Shown in pieces: positions 18,158 through 26,638 of a stretch of 54,246 nucleotides of DNA (positions are counted from its first letter, which is position 1; each line of letters opens with the position of its first letter). Under the pieces are notes generated by a model. It saw nothing but the letters and a program-made list of their open reading frames with translations, did not search any database and was not told the origin of the DNA. A program made the translations under genes and the position numbers. This DNA is from Companilactobacillus paralimentarius DSM 13238 = JCM 10415 (GTDB lineage Bacteria > Bacillota > Bacilli > Lactobacillales > Lactobacillaceae). The DNA is taken from contig NZ_AZES01000045.1 of the NCBI RefSeq assembly GCF_001434985.1, positions 1-54,246 on the forward strand, written 5' to 3'.

Positions 18158-19355
18158 TCACCTCATTTCCGGCTAAGGCACCTAGAACGGCACCACGAAC
18201 GATGATTCCCTTTAATTGCTTCTTATCATTGATAACAGCAAATGGAATACCTGTTTGGGAAATATCATCCATTAAATCAGAAATTGGTGTATCTTCTTCA
18301 GTTGTTGGAACTTTAGTTTGAATAATAGGTGTAATATCCCCTTTCTTCTCACGAACTAGTTTAATAACATCATTGGCATCAACTACTCCGAGTAATTTAC
18401 GTTCGGCATTGACAATATAAGCGGTTGAAACTTCGTTAGCCTTCATCATCTTCAAGGTCAAACGAGGACCAGCCTTTTCAATATTAACTGTCATTGGACG
18501 AATCATTACGTTACCAGCAGTCAAAACCTTACTTCTATCAACATTTTCAATAAACTCTTCAACATATTCATCAGCAGGATGTGTCAAGATATCCTCTGGC
18601 GTACCAGTTTGAATAACTCGAGCATCCTTCATAATCATGATACGATCACCGATCTTCAAGGCCTCATTCAAATCATGACTGATAAAAATAATTGTCTTAT
18701 GCAATCGTTCTTGGATATCCAAGAGTTGATCTTGCATATCGGTTCTGTTCAATGGATCAAGAGCTGAGAAAGCCTCATCCATTAATAGAATTTCTGGATC
18801 ATTTGCAAGAGCACGAGCTAATCCGACACGTTGTTGCATACCACCTGACAATTGATCAGGATACTCATCGTTGTAACCAGTGATACCAACGGTTTCCAAA
18901 GCTTCTTTAGCTTTCTTTTCACGTGTATCCTTATCTACACCTTGAATTTCCAAGCCATATTCAGCATTTTCCAAAATAGTTCGATTAGGTAACAATCCAA
19001 AACTTTGGAAAACCATGCTCATTTTCTTACGACGAACCTCACGAAGTTCTTTCTTATCCATCTTCATTAAGTTTTCGCCATCAATCAATATTTCCCCATC
19101 AGTTGGGTCGATAAGACGATTGATCATTCTTACCAATGTTGACTTACCACTACCAGACAGACCCATAATAACGAAAATTTCACCATTATAAATCTTAAAG
19201 TTTGCTCGGTCTACACCAAGTGTGGCACCTGTTTCCTTGAGAATTTCCGATTTATCTTTTCCCTGTCTGCTTAACTCTTTAGCTTTATTGATATGCTTAC
19301 CAAAAATCTTAGTTAAGTTTTTGACTTCTACTTTTGTACTCTTATTAGTACTCAT
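18144..19355 (-). CDS. opuAA: Glycine betaine ABC transporter ATP-binding protein with CBS domains
   Basis: A 403-residue ATPase that drives osmolyte uptake. Walker A is GLSGSGKST, the signature LSGGMQQR and Walker B ILLMDEAFSALD; two CBS domains follow in the last 140 residues. In lactococcal OpuA such CBS domains sense ionic strength and cyclic di-AMP, so similar gating is plausible. The ATG at 19355 (MSTNKS) is chosen over an upstream in-frame ATG because GGGGGA lies eight bases before it. It is the first gene of the three-gene operon. A CAAATATTT repeat cluster lies about 110-140 bp upstream. Confidence 0.94.
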   Translation of the reverse strand: MSTNKSTKVEVKNLTKIFGKHINKAKELSRQGKDKSEILKETGATLGVDRANFKIYNGEIFVIMGLSGSGKSTLVRMINRLIDPTDGEILIDGENLMKMDKKELREVRRKKMSMVFQSFGLLPNRTILENAEYGLEIQGVDKDTREKKAKEALETVGITGYNDEYPDQLSGGMQQRVGLARALANDPEILLMDEAFSALDPLNRTDMQDQLLDIQERLHKTIIFISHDLNEALKIGDRIMIMKDARVIQTGTPEDILTHPADEYVEEFIENVDRSKVLTAGNVMIRPMTVNIEKAGPRLTLKMMKANEVSTAYIVNAERKLLGVVDANDVIKLVREKKGDITPIIQTKVPTTEEDTPISDLMDDISQTGIPFAVINDKKQLKGIIVRGAVLGALAGNEVSDFE

Positions 19356-19743
19356 TAAATCCCCCATTCTTGGAATTGAAATAAACATACTTTCCTATGC
19401 TCATTAATTAGAAATAAAAAAGCTATTATTTAAAAGTATAAATAACAGCGACCTTTATAACCCTAACAAATATTTCAAGCTTGTGCAAATATTTGAATCC
19501 ATTGTAAGCCGTTTAGATTCGTAAAAAGTCCCGATTTTCGGCATTTTCAGGCACCATTCAACTCCACTTATAGTATAGGCTTAAGAGCTTTCACAAAGTT
19601 TCTAAGACAATTTATAAAAAAATAATCTATATTTCTCAAAAAAATATTATATTTTTTTCATTTAGCAACACAAAAAAAGAAATCTTTTTCTTTCTAAAAG
19701 ACAGTTTAGAGTATGAATGTGCTTAAATTTTTATTTTCAAATC
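19356..19743. other. Non-coding region upstream of opuA with CAAATATTT repeats
   Basis: No gene is seen. CAAATATTT occurs at 19467-19475 and again within the palindrome CAAATATTTG at 19486-19495, with the palindrome CAAGCTTG (19475-19482) between them. The whole is a roughly symmetric block of about 29 bp positioned like an operator for the opuA promoter. The remainder is AT-rich with no clear hairpin. Confidence 0.4.
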
Positions 19744-19798
19744 AAAAGAGGTGTTCATTATTGACCGAATTTAAACGGTTAATATCAACACCTCTTTT
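19744..19798 (-). terminator. Long hairpin terminator, repeat family copy 1
   Basis: AAAAGAGGTGTT and AACACCTCTTTT enclose an inner dyad (TGACCGAAT with a nearby GGTTA). It lies just past the MerR stop codon. Its sequence is nearly the same as the hairpin at 25371-25425, including the inner arms. Confidence 0.7.
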
Positions 19799-19808
19799 AA
19801 AGAACCTT

Positions 19809-20231
19809 TTAAGGTCTTTCTAAATGCATTTCTTTTTTAACATACTTTTCTGTACCATCTTCCGTGGCTTGTCCATAATACTTACATTTAAAATCAATTG
19901 TATTGAGAGTATTTTGCATAGCTTCCATTTGTTTCAAAACAGAAACACGTAATTCTTGAAACATCTGATAACGTTTATCCAAACTGGCATCCCCTTCAAG
20001 GGTCCATTGCATAAACTGCTTAATATCTCGAATAGGCATACCTGCATTCTTTAAGCATTCAATCATCTGCAAAGAGCCAATATTTTCTTCTGTAAAGCGT
20101 CTCACACCAGCTTCATTCTTATTAAGGTTAGGAATTAATCCTTCTTTATCATAGTAACGAATTGTTGGTAAACTCAATCCAAATTTTTCTGCTACCTCTC
20201 CAATTGAATAAGTAGTAATCATTTCTTGCAT
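19809..20231 (-). CDS. MerR-family transcriptional regulator
   Basis: A 140-residue regulator with the MerR winged helix at the N-terminus (YSIGEVAEKFGLSLPTIRYY, about residues 8-27, then the wing GVRRFTEENI) and a C-terminal coiled coil for dimerisation. There is a single cysteine near residue 114, so metal sensing is not indicated; members of this type often sense aldehydes or other electrophiles. GGAGG lies seven bases before the ATG. A palindrome at 20253-20272 marks its own promoter. No partner gene is adjacent in the same direction. Confidence 0.88.
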   Translation of the reverse strand: MQEMITTYSIGEVAEKFGLSLPTIRYYDKEGLIPNLNKNEAGVRRFTEENIGSLQMIECLKNAGMPIRDIKQFMQWTLEGDASLDKRYQMFQELRVSVLKQMEAMQNTLNTIDFKCKYYGQATEDGTEKYVKKEMHLERP

Positions 20232-20252
20232 AAATAAACCTCCATATGCTTA

Positions 20253-20272
20253 ACCTAAAGTTAAGTTTAGGT
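20253..20272. promoter_or_regulatory. MerR operator
   Basis: ACCTAAAGTTAAGTTTAGGT has seven-base arms, ACCTAAA and TTTAGGT. It is placed in the promoter of the MerR gene, as expected for binding between -35 and -10. Confidence 0.6.
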
Positions 20273-20298
20273 ATTTGAGCTTTATCATAACATCAAAA

Positions 20299-20332
20299 TA
20301 AAAAAGATACAGAATTCTGCATCTTTTTTATT
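20299..20332 (-). terminator. Terminator of the dlt operon
   Basis: Read leftward, AAAAGATGCAGAATTCTGTATCTTTT is a self-complementary stem with one wobble pair, followed by T residues at the end of dltD. The stem overlaps the dltD stop codon. Confidence 0.75.
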
Positions 20333-21590
20333 TTGTAACATTTTTAGTTTGTGCCCATTCGTTAGATAGGAAGTAATCATCCATCTTATACTGTGTATTT
20401 TCAGGATTTGCCTTCTTATCTTTGTAATAGCCTTTCAAATGATGATCTAGCATTAACCAGCCACGCCAGCCCATATGGATAGTATCTTCAGCAATATAGT
20501 TAGAATTCTTAACATTAGAAAGGTCTACTATATTATTGAAGCCTTGAGTTCTCAACTGATACTTAATTTTCTTATCGAAGTTAGTAATTGAACTCTTTGG
20601 CATTCCAGTATACTTAACCCAATGTGGATTAATAGGTTGAATTACAAACATTACTTCTACCTTATTCCTAGCAAACATATAAAGTAGTGCTTGAAAATCA
20701 TTATACTCTGGCGAACTAGTATATTTAACGTGACGATGAGTATTCTTATAAGTTCTAATTCTCTTTCTTAATTGACGCTTGTAGAAAGAATCGCCAATTT
20801 GCATATCGTTATCACGTGAATTATGCTTTGCCATCTTAGTAGCTAATTTATTTAAATCCTTATAATTATAACTATCAGGCAATTTACTTGCGGCATCATT
20901 AATCATATTCTCATGATCATTCATTGATAATGATCCGAACAGATTATCCTGACTTTGTAAGCTTGAACGTACAAATGTCTCAATATAGAAACGTTGGAAA
21001 CTAGTAATCTGTTTACCTTCAGAAATACGTTCTAGAGCATCATCTTCGATGGGGCCTTTGCTGACTCCCAAATCAAGAATCCTTCCAGCAACATATTTGT
21101 TCATTGCTTTATCACCAGTATTAGATTTCAAAATGAAACCTGTTAATTGCAATGGTGATAGGAAATATTTGAAAGCATCAGCTTGAACACCGGATTTACT
21201 AAACCATTGTGGAGAAATAATGAATACAGCTTTATTTCCCTTAAGATTAGACATCCCACCAACATTCATTGCTTGTGTCAATGAAGCAGTACCAGGATTC
21301 CCCTGCAAAAATGGTTTATTCTTCCAGTGATATTTTTGTGCCATGGAAGATGGATGGAACGGATCCATTCTAGAAAGTTCTGACGAACCAATAATAGGAA
21401 TATAGTTTTCCTTTTCAGCAGCATTCTTCACACTTTCACCCTTCAAAACTCGGATGTCCAATGAAGTAGCGGCCTGTCTAACTTTTTGCGGTGTAACCGT
21501 CTTAAAGTTGATTGGCGCCCAGAGAAGAATTAATAAAGCAGCAATGGCAACTATAACAGGTCCAAAAATCATCCATAACTTTTTTTTCAT
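20328..21590 (-). CDS. dltD: D-alanyl-lipoteichoic acid biosynthesis protein DltD
   Basis: A 420-residue membrane-anchored extracellular protein with one N-terminal transmembrane segment (about residues 6-24) and a SGNH-hydrolase-like domain. The nucleophile serine is in IIGSSELSR (near residue 69) and the C-terminal pair is seen in DTIHMGWRGW (near residue 374). It completes transfer of D-alanine to teichoic acid outside the cell. It is the last gene of dltXABCD, 3 bp after dltC. Confidence 0.95.
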   Translation of the reverse strand: MKKKLWMIFGPVIVAIAALLILLWAPINFKTVTPQKVRQAATSLDIRVLKGESVKNAAEKENYIPIIGSSELSRMDPFHPSSMAQKYHWKNKPFLQGNPGTASLTQAMNVGGMSNLKGNKAVFIISPQWFSKSGVQADAFKYFLSPLQLTGFILKSNTGDKAMNKYVAGRILDLGVSKGPIEDDALERISEGKQITSFQRFYIETFVRSSLQSQDNLFGSLSMNDHENMINDAASKLPDSYNYKDLNKLATKMAKHNSRDNDMQIGDSFYKRQLRKRIRTYKNTHRHVKYTSSPEYNDFQALLYMFARNKVEVMFVIQPINPHWVKYTGMPKSSITNFDKKIKYQLRTQGFNNIVDLSNVKNSNYIAEDTIHMGWRGWLMLDHHLKGYYKDKKANPENTQYKMDDYFLSNEWAQTKNVTK

Positions 21591-21593
21591 AGT

Positions 21594-21833
21594 CTATTCC
21601 AATTCTTGTACACGTTGAGCAATTTTGTTAACTGTTGACCATTGTGAACGGTCGAATTCTGAAACTGGTACTTGAATTCCGAAATCATCTTGGAGTGTTA
21701 CCAAAACTTCTACTGTTGCCATTGAATCTAGAACACCATCTTTAAATAGATCTTGATCAGCATCTTGGCCGACATTGTCTAGGCCTGTAACATCTTGTAA
21801 AATACCTACGATTTTTTCTTTAATATCATCCAT
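21594..21833 (-). CDS. dltC: D-alanyl carrier protein DltC
   Basis: A 79-residue acyl-carrier-like protein. The phosphopantetheine attachment serine is S38 in DGVLDSMATVEVL. It receives D-alanine from DltA and hands it to the membrane machinery of DltB and DltX. The length and helical pattern are standard. AGGAGA precedes the ATG. Confidence 0.96.
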   Translation of the reverse strand: MDDIKEKIVGILQDVTGLDNVGQDADQDLFKDGVLDSMATVEVLVTLQDDFGIQVPVSEFDRSQWSTVNKIAQRVQELE

Positions 21834-21856
21834 AATAAACTCTCCTAATTTTTAAA

Positions 21857-23068
21857 TTAAACGAACCATAATTTATTTAAAATACCTGAGAAAATCATAA
21901 AACTGAAACATACAACATTAAATGTTAAGAAGATAGCAAATGCTTCTGTAAACTTATTGCTTGGAATTTGTTTACGATGTTTCTTCTTATATCTTAACCA
22001 GGCATCATTGGTAATCATTGCGCAGGCGTGGAAAATACCATAAACAATGTAGTACCAAGTCTCACCATGCCAGAATCCCATGATCAGGAACAAAGTAATG
22101 TAGCCAACATTAGCAATTGTGACACGGTTCTTTAACCATTTATGTTTGATAACAGTGAACATTAAACGCATATAGATGAAATCACGGAACCAAAATGATA
22201 AAGTGATATGCCATCTATTCCAAAAGTCCTTAATATTGTGGGACTTGAAAGGAGCTCTAAAGTTCATTGGTGTCTTTACACCCATGAAATTACTAATTGC
22301 TACAGCAAACAGTGAGTAACCAGCAAAGTCAAAGAATAAATACATACTATATACATACATGTAGGCTACTAGTGCCCAAGAAAGTCCTAACGGAGTCTGA
22401 CCTTTATAAGATAAAGTCAAAATCTGAATCTTCGGTAACAATAATGTGCCAAAGAAGTATCCGATAATGAATTTATATAGCAACCCTTGCATCAATTTGT
22501 TAACACCACTGTGCAAAAGTTCAACATACTCATCACGACTAGGAACATTCATAACATCTTTTTGGAAACGTCTAAATCTATCAATAGGTCCAGACGAGAT
22601 GGTTGGGAAGAATAGTAAGAAACGAACGAATTCATATGGCTTAATATCCTTAATTACACCATCACGAATTTCCATAATTATTTCGACCGCTTTAAAGGTT
22701 AAATAACTGATACCTAAAAAGGCAAATAATGAAATGGTTTGATTCTTAAGAAGTGGATCTAACTTTACGAAAACTAGAGGAATGATTGCCAATACAACAT
22801 AACTGGTAAAGATCCAGAAATTATTGTGTTTTTTACGATACGACAGATATGTAAACACTAATAACATTTCGTAAAGAACATAGAAAATCAATGAAATTCC
22901 TTGAGACATATTGCCACCAAAGAATGTGATTATTAAGATAATGACTGTTGCGATAAAATCATAAACTCTGAAACGTTTACCAAACCATAAACCAATCATG
23001 ATTGGTAACAAGAGCAACATTAAATAGATAAAATAATGTGGACTACTATAGGGTGTAATGTTATTCAT
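21857..23068 (-). CDS. dltB: D-alanyl transfer membrane protein DltB (MBOAT)
   Basis: A 403-residue polytopic MBOAT-family acyltransferase that moves D-alanine across the membrane. The MBOAT histidine lies in GFWHGETWYY (near residue 336), and a second conserved region, FKSHNIKDFWNRWHIT, is near residue 275. It overlaps dltA by 8 bp. It works with DltC on the inside and DltX/DltD on the outside. Confidence 0.95.
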   Translation of the reverse strand: MNNITPYSSPHYFIYLMLLLLPIMIGLWFGKRFRVYDFIATVIILIITFFGGNMSQGISLIFYVLYEMLLVFTYLSYRKKHNNFWIFTSYVVLAIIPLVFVKLDPLLKNQTISLFAFLGISYLTFKAVEIIMEIRDGVIKDIKPYEFVRFLLFFPTISSGPIDRFRRFQKDVMNVPSRDEYVELLHSGVNKLMQGLLYKFIIGYFFGTLLLPKIQILTLSYKGQTPLGLSWALVAYMYVYSMYLFFDFAGYSLFAVAISNFMGVKTPMNFRAPFKSHNIKDFWNRWHITLSFWFRDFIYMRLMFTVIKHKWLKNRVTIANVGYITLFLIMGFWHGETWYYIVYGIFHACAMITNDAWLRYKKKHRKQIPSNKFTEAFAIFLTFNVVCFSFMIFSGILNKLWFV

Positions 23069-24581
23069 TAATCTGGCCTATTAAAGTCTTTCTATCAATT
23101 TTTCCATTTTTACTAATTGGTAGTTGCTCTACAAATTTCAAAACGTTAGGAATCATATATTCCATTGTCGTTTCTCTCAATGAGTCTTTAATATCAGAAT
23201 TTAAATCATTCGCATCATTATCTTTAAATTCATCTTCCAAAACGATACAAGCAATCATCTTGCTTACTTGTTTCTTATTGTTATACAAAGGAACTGTACA
23301 TGATTGCTTTACCTGTCTTAGGTTACCAAGCATTGAATCCACTTCTTCTAGTTCAATTCTGTAGCCATGCATCTTAATTTGGAAATCAGTTCTACCATGA
23401 TAGAACAATAAACCGTCATCAGCTTCACTGACCATATCACCGGTATGATAAAACATCTTACCGTCAATCTCTTCAAAAGCTTTTTCAGTTTGGATAGGAT
23501 TATTGAGATAACCCTTTGATACATCCGGACCACTGACGAGTAATTCACCTGTCATCAATCCAGTTTTTTCATCAATCGCACCGATAATTTGATGATCCAT
23601 ATTTGATTTCAAATAACCAATTGGTAGACGATCAAATTTATCTAATGCATCTTGATCAATTTTGATCGATGTAATTGCAACTGTGTTTTCAGTTGGTCCA
23701 TAAGTGTTGTAAAGCTCAGCACTAGGGAACTTCTTCAACAGTTTTTTAGCAGTTGCATGAGTCAATTCCTCACCACAGAAGATAAACTTATTCAATTGTG
23801 GCATGTGTTCTTCATCAAAGCCTCTAAATAATAGACACATTTCAAAGAATGATGGTGTTGAAACCCATGTATTGAAATCTGATTCAATAATAGCCTCTTG
23901 CAATTTACCAAAATTCTTAGTTGTATCTTTATCAACTACATTTAATGTAGCGCCATTCATCAAGCCTGGATAAATATCAAAGACTGACAAGTCGAAAGAA
24001 AATGGTGCTTGCAATAACATATTCATTTTATCTGAATAGTTAAATTCTTTCTCAGCCCATTGAACAAAATCCAAAATGTTGTTCGTACTAATTTGTACAC
24101 CCTTAGGAGTACCTGTTGTTCCTGAAGTAAAAATGATATAGAAATTGTCATTCAATCCAACACTACGATTGCTGTCATAAATGTTGTTGTCAGAATTTAG
24201 TACATTGGACATCTCTGCTTTAGTTATTTGCGGAGTATCTACTCCAAAATCTGTTGTGTCACTCCAATTAAGGATCAAAGAAGGTTTAGCAACCGAATTA
24301 ATTTGAATAATTCTTTGTGGATCCGAACCATCATCAACTGGAATGTATGCGTGGCCGGCTTTAATTGAACCTAAAAACATTACTAACATTTCAAATTGTT
24401 GTCCACCATAGATGATAAGTGGACTTTTAGCAGGAAGAAATTTGTCCTGTATAAAACTTGCTACACGGTCTGATTGTTGCATTAATTCTTGATAAGTATG
24501 TGTCTCTGACCCATTCTTGTAGCAAACTTTGTCAGGGTTTTGTAATGCGACGGTGGTTATTTTTTCAATGATTTTATTCAT
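23061..24581 (-). CDS. dltA: D-alanine--D-alanyl carrier protein ligase DltA
   Basis: A 506-residue adenylating enzyme that activates D-alanine with ATP and loads it onto DltC. The nucleotide-binding loop FTSGTTGTPKGVQ (about 152-164), NTYGPTE (near 292) and YHTGDM (near 381) are intact, and the C-terminal lysine lies in SKNGKIDRK. GAGAAGGT precedes the ATG. It lies just downstream of dltX. Confidence 0.96.
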   Translation of the reverse strand: MNKIIEKITTVALQNPDKVCYKNGSETHTYQELMQQSDRVASFIQDKFLPAKSPLIIYGGQQFEMLVMFLGSIKAGHAYIPVDDGSDPQRIIQINSVAKPSLILNWSDTTDFGVDTPQITKAEMSNVLNSDNNIYDSNRSVGLNDNFYIIFTSGTTGTPKGVQISTNNILDFVQWAEKEFNYSDKMNMLLQAPFSFDLSVFDIYPGLMNGATLNVVDKDTTKNFGKLQEAIIESDFNTWVSTPSFFEMCLLFRGFDEEHMPQLNKFIFCGEELTHATAKKLLKKFPSAELYNTYGPTENTVAITSIKIDQDALDKFDRLPIGYLKSNMDHQIIGAIDEKTGLMTGELLVSGPDVSKGYLNNPIQTEKAFEEIDGKMFYHTGDMVSEADDGLLFYHGRTDFQIKMHGYRIELEEVDSMLGNLRQVKQSCTVPLYNNKKQVSKMIACIVLEDEFKDNDANDLNSDIKDSLRETTMEYMIPNVLKFVEQLPISKNGKIDRKTLIGQINE

Positions 24582-24599
24582 TAATATTACCTTCTCCCG

Positions 24600-24749
24600 T
24601 TAAAATTCGTTGTAAATAAATTTGGCACTACCAACACCGTTATACCCATATATATATAAGAGCACTAAGAAAATAGCGAAAAATACAACTGTCTTAATAA
24701 CAAAAACCGTGGCCGGCTTTTTTAGAAAAACAAGTAAACTATTTTTCAT
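24600..24749 (-). CDS. dltX: Teichoic acid D-Ala incorporation small protein DltX
   Basis: A 49-residue membrane peptide, MKNSLLVFLKKPA... ending in AKFIYNEF. It has one transmembrane helix (about residues 14-34) and the diagnostic C-terminal F-I-Y-N-x-F motif of DltX, which carries the tyrosine implicated in relaying D-alanine from DltB to teichoic acid. GAGGTG precedes the ATG at correct spacing. It is the first gene of the dlt operon, 18 bp before dltA, and is short enough to be missed by length-limited gene finding. Confidence 0.93.
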   Translation of the reverse strand: MKNSLLVFLKKPATVFVIKTVVFFAIFLVLLYIYGYNGVGSAKFIYNEF

Positions 24750-25370
24750 AATTAACACCTCGTTAAAAAGAGTTTGCTTTATGCGAAAACTATCTAACCA
24801 TTCAATATAAATGGTGTCAAACCAAGAAATGAACCTAAATAATTGATTATTGTTATTTCTATATCATTTGTATAAACATTATAATAAAATCTCTAGTGTC
24901 ATACGAAGGCTCTTTTTATAAAGAAATTTATTACTTTTTGACCAAACGCAACGCTGACATATGATTGATCGATTATCTGTTTAAACAAATTTATTATAAT
25001 TGAAATAACTTTAACTTTCCACAATATACGCTTTGTAATTGGCAAGCTTTCTTAATAAAAACTACTTTTCACTTTTTAGAAAATTTCAATAAGGAATTGC
25101 TTTACCGTTTTTTATTATGAACGACACATATTAAAAGTAAATGAATGATCGTCACAATTACCAAAGTGTTAGTCTCATGTGACATTTTTGTAAGATAAAT
25201 CGGTTACATTGAAACGATATATTTTTTGCTTTATTTGTTTAAAATAACAAAAATCACAATTATCATATTTCTTTATTTTGTTATTTTTGAAATAAAGAAA
25301 TAACTTGATATATTCGATTCCACTAAAACTTTACTAGAATGTGAATACGTTCAAATTCCTGTTTTACACA
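24750..25370. other. Non-coding leader region upstream of dlt
   Basis: About 620 bp without a convincing gene. On the leftward strand a -10-like TATAAT lies at 24878-24883, about 130 bp before dltX; a -35 is not clear. A perfect 13-bp inverted repeat, TATTTCTTTATTT (25266-25278) and AAATAAAGAAATA (25290-25302), has no T-run and so does not look like a simple terminator. The rest is AT-rich. Confidence 0.45.
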
Positions 25371-25425
25371 AAAAGAAGTGTTCATACTGACCAAATTTAA
25401 TTGGTTAATATGAGCACTTCTTTTT
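25371..25425 (-). terminator. Long hairpin terminator, repeat family copy 2
   Basis: AAAAGAAGTG and CACTTCTTTT enclose the inner arms TGACCAAAT and ATTGGTTA. It lies past the stop of the ROK kinase gene and closely resembles the hairpin at 19744-19798. Confidence 0.7.
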
Positions 25426-25477
25426 CCATCAATTGATAATTCTACAATGTACGTCTTGGCAAAACTTTAGTAAGATT

Positions 25478-26350
25478 CTAAATGCTTTGTTTGAAATCAA
25501 CATAAGCACCAATTAGATTAGCATCGTTACGATACTTACATGCCTTGATCATTGGCATGAATGGGGCGATCTCTACCTTATCTAATATAACTTGAATTTC
25601 TTTTTCAATATTTGGTATTAATGTATCTGATTGAGAAATTCCTCCACCTAATACGATCATCTCTGGGTCAAAACCATATTGTAGATTATAAATTGCTACA
25701 GCTAAGTGATGATATAAATCATGAGCATACTCTTGAGCTAGCTTATCGCCATTCTTAGCCAAATCAAATATATCTTTTCCAGAATAGTTAGTTCCTTTAG
25801 CATCATTGTAACGTTTAGCTAGTGACACAGCTGTACCAACGTTGCTTAACGTCTTATATCCTTCTGCAATAGTGTAACCAAATTCACCACCAAAAAGATG
25901 TTTTCCATGATGAACATGTCCGTCCATGATAACTGAACCACCGACACCTGTACCAATAACAATAAAGATCAAATTCTTTAGTCCTTTAGCTACACCACGA
26001 TCCATTTCGGCCAAAGCAGCACAGTTAGCATCGTTTTCCATGCTTACTGGTAGGCCAAATCTTTTTTCTAATTCAGTTTGTATTTTAAAATTGTGAATAT
26101 AAGGTAGGGCACTGGCACCCTCAATAACACCAGTTTCCTTATTAACTGCTCCTGGAGTACTCATCCCTACTCCCGCTAGTTCATGATTAGTTTTAAAATT
26201 ATTAATTACTTTGGTCAAGCCTGCATAATAACCTGTGAGATCTTTCGGAGTATCAAAAGCACCCTTTTCGATTAACTGATCATTTTGACTATCCCACAAT
26301 CCGTATTTAATACTTGTACCGCCGACATCTATTAAAGCAACATCCTTCAT
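25478..26350 (-). CDS. ROK-family sugar kinase (BglK-like)
   Basis: A 290-residue ROK kinase with the N-terminal phosphate loop DVGGTSIKYG and the catalytic aspartate in ENDANCAALAE (about residues 103-113). The zinc-binding CxCGxxGCxE motif of many ROK proteins is absent and replaced by LFGGEFGYTIAEG, as in beta-glucoside kinases and some lactobacillar sugar kinases. It phosphorylates a hexose, an amino sugar or possibly a beta-glucoside. It stands alone with a good cre site upstream. It is a paralogue of the ROK kinase at 28976-29863. Confidence 0.88.
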   Translation of the reverse strand: MKDVALIDVGGTSIKYGLWDSQNDQLIEKGAFDTPKDLTGYYAGLTKVINNFKTNHELAGVGMSTPGAVNKETGVIEGASALPYIHNFKIQTELEKRFGLPVSMENDANCAALAEMDRGVAKGLKNLIFIVIGTGVGGSVIMDGHVHHGKHLFGGEFGYTIAEGYKTLSNVGTAVSLAKRYNDAKGTNYSGKDIFDLAKNGDKLAQEYAHDLYHHLAVAIYNLQYGFDPEMIVLGGGISQSDTLIPNIEKEIQVILDKVEIAPFMPMIKACKYRNDANLIGAYVDFKQSI

Positions 26351-26363
26351 TTTTTCTCTCCTA

Positions 26364-26379
26364 ATGCAATCGTTTTCAT
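26364..26379 (-). promoter_or_regulatory. cre site upstream of the ROK kinase
   Basis: Read leftward, ATGAAAACGATTGCAT matches 15 of 16 positions of the CcpA consensus. It lies 14 bp before the start codon, suggesting strong glucose repression. Confidence 0.65.
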
Positions 26380-26638
26380 TTAATACTTCTAGATTAACAT
26401 ATCTATTAATAAATCGTTCAAAAGATTAGAAATCGAACACTTTTAATATATATAGCTGTTTAAACACAAAATATACTTATTTACATTTTTTTAATAGAAA
26501 TGGTCTTGTTTTTGTTTATAATCATTTTTCAATTTAGATAAAAAACATTTATAAATTTAGATACAAACCGTCTGGCTTCTTTTGATAAACTCTAAGTATG
26601 AAATAGTTTCATGAATATCACAGTTAGGGGGTTAGCTA

